Origin: Gnetum montanum
Lineage: Eukaryota > Streptophyta > Gnetopsida > Gnetales > Gnetaceae
Direction: 5' to 3'
DNA length: 64,000 bases
Assembly: GCA_015680685.1 (NCBI GenBank)
Contig: MNCI01036292.1
Coordinates: forward strand, 166,482 to 230,481
A program made the position numbers and the translations under genes. Under the pieces are notes generated by a model. The model was not told the DNA's origin, did not search any database, and saw only the letters and a program-made list of their open reading frames with translations. Of this stretch, positions 12,092-22,469 are shown one piece after another; the first letter of the stretch is position 1, and the number at the start of each line of letters is the position of its first letter.

Positions 12092-13756
12092 TGAAACACC
12101 CCAAAATTCAAAGACATGCTTGCTTCAGTAGGTCTTTACAACTTGCGCAGCATCATGGCATTTCTTCAGAAGATGGATGCTCTGATTATTAGACTATCCA
12201 GATTGGCAAGTTTTCTATCCCAGGTGTTAACAGGCTAAATGGATTCTTCAGCCTACCCACCTGAGTAGTTCATCCAGCCAACCATGCATTTAGGAGCGAT
12301 GCGTGAAATTTTTGGCATTGCTCAGAACACACAAAATGCTTTAGCAAGTTTTCTAAGTCAAGAAGTTTTGCTACGCTATGCTACGCTATGTAGCATAGTA
12401 GGCTTCAGAAGACGTTTGTAGAAGAGAAGTGCTACGCTATGCTATGCTATGAAACATAGCACAACATAGCAAAAGCTAGACAGTTAGTCCACTCGCCTGA
12501 CTTCAAGTCCTTTAGCAATGTCTCCTTCTATCAGAAAGCGGAAAACTTGGCAAAAGCAAGTCATGTTTTCTGCTACACTATGCTAAGCTACATGGCACAG
12601 CGAGGCGTAGCAATTTTACGAAAGTGAGAGAAGGCTACTCAAAAGGCAAGATCTACTAGTTTGCAAGTTTTGCAATGCAAAAATGCAAATTTTACAGATT
12701 GGCGATGTTTTTGCGACTAAGTACAGTCACTACGCTATGCTACGCTATGTACCGTAGCATAGCATAACAAATATGCAACAAAAAATCAATGCGCTTCAAA
12801 GGTTTCCAATGCATGTAGTAAGACACAACACAAATTTTTTGCTTCGAACCGGTAGCTACACTATGCTGCATAGCATGACAAGATGCTACATCATGGCAAA
12901 CATGTTATGCTACAAAGCATGGCAAAGCGTGGCAAGCAGTTATGCCATATCAATGTACTCCACCTAATCATACCATTGCTCTGACAGTGCAATTACAATG
13001 TGGCAGGCTTGTAATTACAGCATGGTAGACTCACCCAACGGTCATGCAAGCACATGTAGCATAGATAGGCCAATGCAAGCCTAGGGCACGTGGTGTCCAC
13101 CCTTGGTCCTATAAATACCCCAATGAGCAACGCTCGAGGGGTCTGGGGTCTAGTTTTTTCTTCACAATTAAGTTGGCTAACAATTTTGTTGGCTGACAAG
13201 CAAAAAAAAAGTTAGCATTGTAACCTTGAGCATTGTAAGCTTTCTATTTGACATTGTAAAAATCTAGCAAACTTTATTGGCATTTTGTTCTACTCTTTTC
13301 TACCACCTTGGTAGCACTTTGCATTGTTAACACCTGAGTCTGTGTTCAAGCATACAGCCGTCTTGCTCTACAAGTCTTGGTTACTCTTGGGACCTCTACA
13401 CTTCTCAGTGCTATGCAACCAATTGTATCCACCTTGATAGAGTGAAGTCGTAGCTTCAAAGCGGTGCATTTTTCTAACTGCATTTCACTTTGTCTGCTAT
13501 TTACTATTACATTTTACACTATTTTTTGTCTCTTTAACATTTAAGCATTACTTCATGCTATCAGTCTTGTTTTCATATCACACATTGCAAAATGTTATAT
13601 TAACATTGACTAAGTCCCTGTCTGATCGACCAGACCATTTAGGGCACCCTGTTTCCATTCCATCCAGCACGGCCCTCCTGCGGAAACGAGGTTAAGACTA
13701 TCAACGACCGCCAACCCCTCAACATTTTCCAGCCATCGACGTTTTCAGTCACTACA
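12092..13756 (+). mobile_element. 5' LTR of Tat-type element B
   Basis: Starts TGAAACACCCCAAAATTC and ends CAGTCACTACA, giving the expected TG...CA ends. A primer-binding site follows six bases later. Length about 1.67 kb. It is an inverted copy of LTR 9111-10856. Self-complementary clusters of CTACGCTATG/CATAGCGTAGC words occur near 12370, 12431, 12570, 12730, 12855 and 12906. No matching 3' LTR for B was found to the right, so B is truncated. Confidence 0.88.
13110..13117 (+). promoter_or_regulatory. TATA box in element B LTR
   Basis: TATAAATA in the context GGTCCTATAAATACCCC, matching the TATA position in the other family LTRs. Transcription would start shortly downstream and run into the leader and gag. 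Confidence 0.72.
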
Positions 13757-13762
13757 ATTTTT

Positions 13763-13780
13763 TGGTGCTAGAAGGAGTGC
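13763..13780 (+). promoter_or_regulatory. Primer-binding site complementary to tRNA-Asn
   Basis: TGGTGCTAGAAGGAG lies six bases after the LTR end. Plant cytosolic tRNA-Asn ends in CTCCTTCTAGCGCCA (from memory of the family), so the site is complementary except for one position after the TGG. The same word at the same place in element C supports it as the minus-strand priming site. Confidence 0.72.
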
Positions 13781-13799
13781 CTTTTTGTTCCCTCAACAC

Positions 13800-14052
13800 C
13801 TGTTTGTGGTTGTTTACACGTCGTGTGGTGCAAATCGATCGCCTCGATGTTTCCTCGAGAACACTACAGGACATAAAGCCTCTGGTCACCAGTTGACTTG
13901 CCTATCTTACTATAGTCTTGCACACGTTCTATACCCTATCGTGCACTAGCGTAAACGTGACACCCTTTTGTGATTGTTTACGCATCGTGTGGTACAGATC
14001 GGTCACTTCGATGGTTCCTCGGGAGCCCGCCAAGACATAAAGCCTTTTTGAT
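13800..14052 (+). repeat. Direct duplication in the element B leader
   Basis: A block of about 85 bp (from about 13800 to 13884) recurs at about 13966-14050. Both copies contain TTGTTTAC, CGTGTGGT, TCGATG-TTCCTCG and GACATAAAGCCT. The offset is about 165 bp. The block lies between the primer-binding site and gag. Whether it has a packaging role is unknown. Confidence 0.65.
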
Positions 14053-14148
14053 TTCTTTCCAATTCCTTTGTTTTTCTCATCCACAAAACTGTTTAGCTTT
14101 TTGATTTCCTTGGTTTTCGCGTTTGCAAAACTGTCAAGCTTAGTGACA

Positions 14149-17014
14149 ATGACTTTCGCAACTACTGCTTCTAATACCTTCAACATCAAAGTTCCCATCA
14201 TGGTTCAAGGCATCACAGGTGCCAAAGAACCACTCAACCCGATGCTGGAAATACATCAATCCCTTAGGATCCAAAACTAGGAACCTGAGGGCTTGGCCCA
14301 GCAACATGAGTACTATAACTTCCTTTCTGCAAAGGTTTAAGCAAACCTGCCTTTGGATGTAAATGAATTCGAAGGCAAACGTAACTTTGAATTTTCTTAC
14401 TGTGATGGGAAGGAGTTTGTTCCCACTCCCGATGCTTCCATACCTTTGACACAAACAAATCAAAGGCTTCTAGACCAGCTAATCCAATTGGCTAGGCTTA
14501 GGGAGAAATAGGACACAACGTCTAAACAAGATGATGTCTTCCAGGACGGACAGAAAGAACTTGATTCCCAATTCAATGAAGGAGGTCAAACCAACCCCAT
14601 TCCTGTCCTTCCTACCCAATCCTTTTGGGCTAATCCATTATCTGTCACCGTTCCCTTTGTAATCATGCCTATGCTCCTACAACCTAGAATCACAACTACA
14701 ATGGGTAGCCATGTCACCTTCCGAGTGTATCAACGCCCTTATTTCACTGTTTCATTTGTAGCAACTATGCCTCTGCAAACTATTCATCAGCCCGTTCCTG
14801 TAGCACATGACGCACCAATCACATCTACACTACCGCATTTTCATATTGTACCTAGTTCACTAGTTGTACGCAACTTCTGATTCCATTCGTACATTCACAT
14901 TTGTTCCACCCACCTCGATGGGCCTAGGCTTATCCACATGGTGGACCCCATTTACTTCTTCTCCTATTCCACAACCGTCACAAATGTCTCATTATGTTCA
15001 TCCTCAGACCTACCAAACCCCGTAAATGGTACAACCCAACACGGGGCTATGGTCTATTCTACCAGCGACACAAGCGGTCTATCCGGTAGCCCAATATGTA
15101 GTTGCTACTCCAACAACACCACCAATCGGGTGGTGGACAGTGCAAGCAACACCGTTCATGAGGGCTATCCCAACAGTACCACCGATGGATCACACCACCA
15201 CCCTCACCATCCCATAGATGGGAACTACCTTTGCAGCTCCCCAATCGTCCAAAACATCAAAGGGTTTGGACCAAGCGTTCCAACTCATCCAAACCCTCAT
15301 CGAGGAAATAAAACACCTCAAAGTTGTTGGGTCTAACATGGTACAAGTCATGAACTTTTACCAGGATAACCCCATCAGCACTGCAATCCCTGCTTTGATG
15401 TTACCCCCAAGGATGTCCCTCCCCCACTTCACAAAGTACGATGGAGAAGGGGATCCCAATGCACATCTAATTACCTTGAGGTCTGAATCCCTTCTATTGC
15501 AACAATGGCCGCACACGATTATTCATGTCTTTGCTATGTCCCTAGCTGGGAAAGCCCTGGATTGGTACAGCGCATTGCCACGCTCATCCATTTCAACTCT
15601 AGATGAGCTTTTGACCCAGTTCGTGACATGCTTCAAGTATAAATTGAAGAAAAAAATCATGCTAGATCAGTTGATGAGCATGAAGCAGGATCCTCTGGAA
15701 CCAGTCCAAAAGTTCATTTAGCGTTGGAGTGTAACCCTTAATGAAATCCATGAGCCCATCACAGAGGCCCACTTGCTGGTCATCTTTAAGGGTGCAGTGA
15801 ATGACTTTATCAAGTCTAAACTATACTACCTTGTCCCTCACACTCTTAGTCAAGCCTTCGCTTAGACCAAGAGTATACAAGATGTGGCCGAGGCAAGCAA
15901 AGACCTGGCCTACATTGCCCACAAAAACACCTTCACAAAGAAGGACAAGGGTAAGCCCTCAACAATCATAGTGGCCACTGTGTCGACCAAGGCCAAGCCC
16001 AAACCTAGTAACAATGGTAACAAGAATAACATGAAATCAGTCGTACCCGTAGCTAACCCCATGCCCAAGCAGGGTCACACATCGCAACCTACCTTACATG
16101 TACCTAAGGCATTTGCACAACCCAAATCAAACTTTGAGCATAAATATCGCTCAAAGTACATCCCACTATCTCTCAAGCCTTCAAAACTTCTGAAGTAGCT
16201 ACTGATGGTGGGGCACATCCAACACAAGTAGATGTCAGAAGAAGGAATCAAGAGACATCAACACTATTGCAAGCTCCTTAAGAATCCTTCTTTGGCTCTA
16301 CCCAATGCGCCCCCAGTTCCTAAGGGTTTCAGGTTGGACAGGTTTTGTGACTATCACTAACAGTGTGGTCACAACACAGATTATTATCTGGCATTGTAGG
16401 ATGACATCCAAAGGATGATCGATCAAGGAAAACTAGTATTGGACGAAAGCAACCCAGTACGCGATGAGAACCAATCTATGCATGTCTACATAGACCCCCT
16501 CAATGCCAACAATGCTGGTTACGTCATCAATGCCATCGGTATTAACAGTGATCCTAGGCCACCGCAGCAACCATTTGTGGTTCGTGTGCCTCAACGTAGT
16601 GCACCAGCACCACCAGCTGCTGGCTGAAGCTTGCAACAGTCATTTGTTCTGAGAGTCCCTCTACGGGCATCCATTTTTGCTCCACCTATTAGCAAAACTG
16701 TGCTACCCCACTCGTTAACACCGTTAGCTCCTTTCATCATCAGGGGGCTGACTCCTTTGATAGCCCCCACCCCGCATAAGATACCCAAACAACCTTCTCA
16801 TCCTAAAAAATGGGAAGTGTGTTTTGTAGGTGAGACTTCCAGAGGAAGTACCGCTCCTGGTATTTCAAAGCCTACATCTCCACCCCCTGCATCTACGCCC
16901 TCATCACTGAAGATGAACATTGCTATAACTGCACAGGCCACGCCGCCCTACCAAAAAGGGTCTGAACCTAGATCCAAAGTTGCCCTTCCTCGGGAAATTT
17001 GTCTTCTGGGATGA
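14149..17014 (+). pseudogene. Tat-lineage Ty3/gypsy gag of element B
   Basis: Structural Gag polyprotein. A plausible start is the ATG at 14149 (MTFATTASNTF). The N-terminal third is broken by stops and frame shifts but remains Pro/Thr/Gln-rich. The capsid part is well preserved at 15218-15721: QDNPISTAIPALMLPP, KYDGEGDPNAH, AGKALDWYSALPRSS, DPLEPVQKFI. A TAG then replaces the Gln seen in the minus-strand copy, and the frame continues through LSQAFA(stop)TKSIQD. The zinc segment near 16340-16430 reads CDYH--CGHNTDYY, with the last knuckle Cys now Tyr, followed by DDIQRMIDQGKLVL. The tail has PFVVRVP, SFVLRVP and PFIIRGL repeats and a Pro/Ser-rich end to 17014. No protease or polymerase of B follows. 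Confidence 0.87.
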
Positions 17015-17190
17015 ATCAAAGAAGAGGAAAGCATTAAATAGGGGGGTGACCAAGACCTCTTGGATGCCCTCACTTAGGTCAACGAAGCTTTAAAATAGAA
17101 AAATGCTACACTAAGCTTGTACGATCTAATCATGCTTCTAGCTTAAGTGCAGCGTGTCCACATTGTGAGCTACAAAAACTTGTAATTTTG

Positions 17191-17670
17191 GGCCTGAAAT
17201 CTAGAATTCTGGAGGTTGGGACCCATAGTTGTCAATAGTGAACCCTAAGGATGACCTACACCCTTAAAATCAAGTCATTTTGACTTAGTTTTGAGGCTCT
17301 GAAAGTTGCTCATGCTGTACTCACACTACCAGTGTGACCTCAGCATGAGTGACAGCGTACGTGAGAAAAACTTTGGAATTTTGGGCCTGAAATCTAGAAT
17401 TCTAGAGGCTAGGACCCATAGTTATCAATAGTGAACCCTGAGGATGCCTTGCATCCTTGAAATCAAGTCATTTTGACTTGGTTTTGAGGCTCTAAAAGTT
17501 GCTCACACTGTACTCACACTGCCAACGTGAGTGACAGCATGAGTATGAAAATGTGAACAATTTGTCTTGAAATTTGAATCTTTGAATGCTAAAACTTGAA
17601 GTGGACATTAGTGGCCCTTGAGGATGGCTTACACCCTTAGATTTGGACCATTTTTGACTTGATCTTGAAN
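17191..17670. repeat. 193-bp tandem repeat, about 2.6 copies
   Basis: Copies begin at 17191, 17384 and about 17564. The first two are nearly identical over GGCCTGAAATCTAGAATTCT, GACCCATAGTT-TCAATAGTGAACC, AAATCAAGTCATTTTGACTT and the GAGTGACAGC words. The third is more diverged and is cut at the ambiguous base at 17670. The array is non-coding and lies just downstream of the element B gag remnant. Confidence 0.82.
17670..17670. other. Ambiguous base (n)
   Basis: Single undetermined nucleotide at the end of the third 193-bp repeat unit. A second one is at 18038. Both suggest uncertain consensus in repeats. Confidence 0.99.
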
Positions 17671-17689
17671 CATTGAGGCATGGGCATAC

Positions 17690-19045
17690 CTTGCTCTTCC
17701 TTCTCCTCCTTCTCTAGGATGATGATGGGGGATGTGGTTAGAACTACCTCACAAAAAAGGCATCTAAATCATTGATGCCCAGCTCAAGTTGTAAGAGTGC
17801 CTCCTCCACATGCCTTTGTTCCTCTTCTATTGTAGCTTGGGCTACCATGACTTGTCGCTTGCCTACAACCATAAAGCATGAAAAATCACTTAACACATGA
17901 AATTAAAACATAGCTGAAAAACCACTAATTTTGGCCTAACACTTTGAAACGAGAATGACTCAAGCCCTTTCGAGCATTCAGGAGGAAAAATTTGACTAAG
18001 ACATTGATCTCACACTGTCAAGCTAGCTTGCCCTCAGNGTAGTTTTCTATGGAGTGGGCACCTCACTAGAGATATGGAGATTAACTCCTTTCCTAAGCTT
18101 TCCTCCAATGTATCTAGTGTACCCTTGAAGTTGTATGAGACTGTTGCTAATCTAGCAATGTCATGTGCAAAAACATCATGCAAGCTATACAAGTCCAAAA
18201 AATCCACATGGAAGGAAGTTGTGCCCTTAAGGGAAAAGACTTAATGGAAGGAGAATACAATTAGAAATCTTTGAGACCATAAGGCCATTATGGAAGCCCA
18301 AGTGACTAACTTAGAAGAGTTGTAGACTAGGAAGATCATGTGAGCCTAGTACTGGCATGTTGTTTAGGACAAAGTAGTATACCTACAGGAGATGGTAGAA
18401 CAACATATGTAGATGGATCTCATCTCCCATAATGTTGAGGATTGGAAAGATCACTACGCTTGGATCCTAGAGTGGGGCAAGAAACAAAAGGCCCAAAAGA
18501 AACATGAGAAGGTTGATTAAGGGGCCTACCTAAAGTGGCTCAAGGAGTTAATTGAATGGTGCAAGAGAGACCTATTCCTCTAGGGGATCTAGGTGGAGAG
18601 TGCTTATCAACTTTTCAAAAGTACTCTCAAGGTGGAGAAATCCCCAACTATTCAGATTATCACTATTGCAGGAGAGACCTCTACAACTAGTATGGCTTAG
18701 AAGCCACTTACTTGGACTATGGTAGATAGGACCAACATACTTTTTGGCATTGATCTTAGGGATTTTGACTAGGTCAACATGATAGAGGACCAGATCCTCC
18801 ATTTTTTGGAGGAAGGCCTTCCACTTCTATCCCTAGAAGTCATGGAGCCAAAATCTCCACAAGGTAGATGTATTTTATGTTTTTTTCCTTGTTTTAAGCT
18901 ATGGTCTTGGCTATGGGTTACTAATTAACTATATGTTATTGCATTTTAGACCTCAAGAGACATTGGTGGCCCTAGCAATGAGGGTGGGAATGACCAACCA
19001 CTTCCTCCTCTAGATGCCACTCAACAGCATCCATCAGTTTAGCTT
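17690..19045 (+). pseudogene. Broken coiled-coil ORF of a retroelement, partial
   Basis: From about 18280 to 18863 one plus frame stays open apart from scattered TAG and TAA stops. It reads as a Lys/Glu/Gln/Leu-rich helical protein (QVTNLEEL, DWKDHYAWILEWGKKQKAQ, LKWLKELIEWCKRDLFL, VNMIEDQILHFLEEGLPLL). After a possible intron at 18864-18949 a polar tail continues (DIGGPSNEGGNDQPLPP, DATQQHPSV). This resembles the C-terminal part of the long coiled-coil ORFs carried by gypsy elements E and G in this window. Which element it belongs to is unclear: it lies between the element B remnant and the resumed A' element. No catalytic domain was seen. Confidence 0.45.
18038..18038. other. Ambiguous base (n)
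   Basis: Single undetermined nucleotide within the degenerate ORF region at 17.7-19.0 kb. Confidence 0.99.
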
Positions 19046-19339
19046 GTTGGCTATTTGTCTATATTATCATGTTGATGGCTATGATTAACCAAGACTATGT
19101 TATAAATGATTTTTATTTTTTGACATTTTTGCCACATAGTGTAGCCATGGCTATGTATGTTGTGGACATTTTAACTTCAAATTTACATTTTGATTTTATT
19201 TTTGGCTACATGTATATATGGTTGTAGTAAACATCATAAATGTTACAAACATTGAGAATGGCTATGTTGATGTTTTGGGTATTACATTAAATATCTAATC
19301 GATGCGATAATAAGCTAAGCAAAGAAAGATATAATAATA

Positions 19340-19600
19340 AAAGGAATGTTTGCTAGTTTTAGACCATTGCGGGCACTGGTTATATAGTTTTTCTAGTTTA
19401 ACGCCATGATGAACCATGATGCATTGTGCTTACGTTGCCAATTTAGGGCCATGGTGGGCCATAATGCCAATTTAACATCCTAGAAAATGGCGATGCCAAT
19501 CTAGAGTCTTAGCAAACTATGTTGTGTGATTATCGTTTCTAGATTAATGCCATGGTGGGTCATGATGTTAGTTTAAGGTCTTAGTGGACTAGTTATGAGT
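19340..19600 (-). repeat. Degenerate minisatellite of the A' 3' untranslated region
   Basis: Minus-strand reading gives recurring words such as AAGACCTTAAACTAAC, CCATGGC-TTAAT-TAG and GCCCACCATGG at irregular 25-40 bp steps. The same unit, in better order, lies at 40018-40215 in element C, just after the integrase. This supports the view that A' resumes here on minus, after the interruption by element B and the material at 17-19 kb. Confidence 0.6.
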
Positions 19601-19779
19601 AAGATGTATATTTATAAGGCTTTCTTTATGTTTATAACATAAGTAAAAATAAAGAAAGGTTGTAACAAATAGATAAAAATGTAAGTGAACATAGGTTACA
19701 TGCATAAGCTATGTGCATAAAGAGTAAACCAACAAAAGCATAAAAACATATAATAAACTAAAAAGAAAAGTAAGGCTAC

Positions 19780-20371
19780 ATGGCTATTGGTGCATTTGGT
19801 CATAGGGGCATGGCAAGGTTAAGGTGAACTTTACTTATGCAGATTCTTCCTAATATTTGCACGATTAGGAAGTGAGTAAGGCCTACCTTGCATAAGCTTT
19901 TATTCATCATCTCCTTTGCATATGATGTTAAAAGGGAGTTCACCCTATAATGCATCCCATTACTTAACATTGTCATCATTGGCTTTCTTGGGTTATTTCT
20001 CTTCATGGTTGGGAACTTCTTCTTGAAGCTCCACTTTAGACCCCTACTCTATGTCTACATTGTTGATAGCTAGGGGAACTGCATTATCATCATGAATGAT
20101 GATTTCACCTCCCTCATAAGGAAGGTGAATTTCTTTATGGATGGAAGAGAACACAACTCATAATTGAGCCAACCAAGGTCTTCCTAGGGTTAGGTTGGAT
20201 CCTAGTATTTCTTCCACCACCAAGAAATTAGCGATTGTGGGGAAATGCTCCTCAGCTACAAAATCCAAGGAGATGGACCCCTTGATGACAACCCTCGATC
20301 CATTGAAGGACTTTAGAGCTATGGTTGATGTAGGTTGTGTTTGCTCAATTAGGCCTAAGAATTCAACAATG
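19780..20371 (-). pseudogene. Gypsy aspartic protease remnant (A')
   Basis: Reading minus from about 20375, a frame gives IEQTQPTSTIALKSFNG, ISLDFVAEEHFPTIANF and then VVEEILGSNLTLGRPWL. The last block matches the C-terminal flap/helix signature of gypsy proteases (consensus YN-ILGRPWL). The catalytic DSG would lie upstream and is not present; family-R repeat begins instead at 20372. Downstream the frame is open as an acidic stretch (EGGEIIIHDDNAVPL) and then decays. Reverse transcriptase, RNase H and integrase are absent before the minisatellite at 19.6 kb, so A' has lost most of pol. Confidence 0.62.
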
Positions 20372-21386
20372 GCACATAAAATACATTAATCCAATTTCTT
20401 TTAAAATATTTAGGATGTTCAATTACGATAATCATGAATACCTTCAATGTGCACATGCCTATAAATTTCAACTTTGATGTTTCCTAAGTTTCTATTTGGT
20501 CTAAAACTTGTAAAGAATTCCTTGTTTTTGGTCTTGTGAGTGGACAATGCATAGTAGATTATTTATAAGTCTTTGATGATTTCATAGATGGTGTTTAAAC
20601 CTACATAGTTCCTTACATCATATTTATTATTATTTTCATGAATGGAATTTTATGTTGTTTCTTGATTCTTACTTTCTTGGAGGGAAATTACTATAAATTC
20701 TATGTTTGTCTAGCACTTTGTCAAATGTATGCCCTTTTATTTTTCAAACATTACACTATTGTGCATTTATGAAATTCTAATTATTTTCGGTGTCATGCCT
20801 TTGAAACTACATTTTAAGCCTCCTCTTCTTCTAAATATGGATCTACCTATGAAATGTTTTGATTTTAAAGCTTGTAAATTGTCTTGACCTAATCTTTCTT
20901 ACAATGATGAGGAGATGTTTTATTGTTCTTAGAATTAAAATGATTGGCCCTTACACTTTCTCTTCTTCTCTAGTTTGCAACAAAATCTTGATATTGATTA
21001 TTTGATTACCTTTCTTTCAAAGTTTCTAGGGTTCTAACCTATGTTACTAGTTCATCAACATTGAACATGGTGAAGAATTTTGTTTGAATTTAATCTTATC
21101 ATCCTATTTTGATATTGAGGATTTTTAAAAAGAGCTTGGACAATCTTTTAAATTTCTACTCATTGATTATAGGAACATACATATTTGGACGTAATAAATC
21201 TTTATTTCATTTCTTAAATAATGAATAGCAATATGTATGTTATATAAGGAAATGAAAACCAATGAGCTTTGAACCAACTACTCTAACTCTAATTGACATA
21301 AAGAATTTTAACACAAAATTAAACCAAATTCCTAAATGATTGCTGTGGTATTAGCCTCTTCTTCATTTTCTTTCTTCCTTAGTATC
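20372..21386. repeat. Family R repeat unit, left part (split by element E)
   Basis: Aligns by eye with 46850-47820, 48130-49360, 49620-50040 and 54732-55040. Shared blocks: ACATAAAATACAT, TGGTCTTGTGA (20529), GATGGTGTTTAAACCT, AAGCCTCCTCTTCTTCTAAATA, GAGGAGATGTTTTATTGTTC, CTAGTTCATCAACATTGAAC and CCTAAATGATTG (21331). It stops at 21386, where the LTR of element E starts; the missing right end of the unit is at 46571-46850. On minus it encodes a decayed Gag-like knuckle region. Confidence 0.85.
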
Positions 21387-22328
21387 TAATGAGCATCAAT
21401 GTGTCACATCAATGGGCCCTTGTTGATGTGGCCTCATCAGTGAGGCCCCATTTACATGGTGTTGCCTCATTGATAGGGTCACATTGACGTAGTATATTCT
21501 ATGTCTATGGGGCCCTATCGATGAAATACTATAGTAAAAACTATAAATATGAGCTTCCAGCTATGTTTATGAGCATTCAAGTCATAGTAGTAGTAGAGAT
21601 CTTGTAGTTTGTCTATTTGAAAGTTTGAATATTTTCCTCGAGTGCCTATAGCAGGAGTCATTGAGTGTATGGATCTTTATTCAAGCACTATTATACCTAA
21701 ACCACACTAGTGTGTATGGCAATAAAGACAAGCTTCTTGATAAACCTTGCAACATTCTAGATAGCTTAATTTCTTTATTTATGCATTCATTATTCTTATT
21801 AAATATTCAATCAATTAAGTTAAATTAAGCTAAATTATACTTTAATAAATTAAGATAAATATATTAAGCACATAAGTATGACCACTTCAAGTGTAAACAT
21901 GTATTTTCTTAGTAATTCCAACAGCGTTATTGCTTAGTGTGCCCAGTAGCATAGTGCTTGGTAACCTAGTAATGGATACGTAGATTTAGGACATGTATAG
22001 AAAGTGGGACCATATGCTTATGTTAGGACTAGCTAGAGACTAGTTAGTTAGTTCAATTAAATTAGTCATTAAATTACTTCATCTCTTTCTTTAACCATCA
22101 AAATCATAGAACATAAAATGATAAAAATCATATGCCTTGATTACACTTAACCATAACTTTGTACTTCACAAGTGTAATTGGGAAGACAACAAATGACCTT
22201 AGGACAAGATTCACATCCTAGAAGACTAGTGCCCCAAAAACTAGAGAGTCCATGGAATTCAATCAAATCATGTGTGACTGCTTTTTTATTTATATGCTTG
22301 GGCATAGGGGTACCTTCACTACTCATCA
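21387..22328 (+). mobile_element. 5' LTR of element E
   Basis: Starts TAATGAGCATCAATGTGTCA (TG decayed to TA) and ends CACTACTCATCA. Length 942 bp. The first about 140 bp and the last about 290 bp match the shortened 3' LTR at 46135-46570. A TATA box TATAAATA is at 21542-21549. The U3 part contains several short related words with GGGCC and GATG. Confidence 0.85.
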
Positions 22329-22329
22329 T

Positions 22330-22347
22330 TGGAAACATTGTTAGGGA
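22330..22347 (+). promoter_or_regulatory. Decayed tRNA-Asp-type primer-binding site
   Basis: TGGAAACATTGTTAGGGA follows the LTR end by one base. The usual Athila site (tRNA-Asp) is TGGCGCCGTTGCCGGGGA. All differences fall at C or G positions of the consensus, and most are C-to-T or G-to-A. The location and the TGG and GGGA ends support the call. Confidence 0.6.
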
Positions 22348-22469
22348 TTTTGTTTATTGAATGTGCGTTACCTAGGTTTGGTGGATATTATTAATATAAT
22401 TGGATGAACTCCAAGGTTAACATCATTCCAAAATAACATAACTATAAGATCACACTAATATTTTATTAT

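Noticed and set aside
9990-12950. GCTACGCTATG clusters as a CRISPR-like array
   Set aside because: The words are variable, irregularly spaced and confined to LTRs of a plant retroelement; there are no unique spacers or uniform repeats.
14926-15336. Three overlapping open frames (14938-15336, 15026-15217, 15059-15244 minus) as separate genes
   Set aside because: They cover the decayed Pro/Thr-rich N-terminal half of the element B gag; only the frame joining the capsid region is meaningful.
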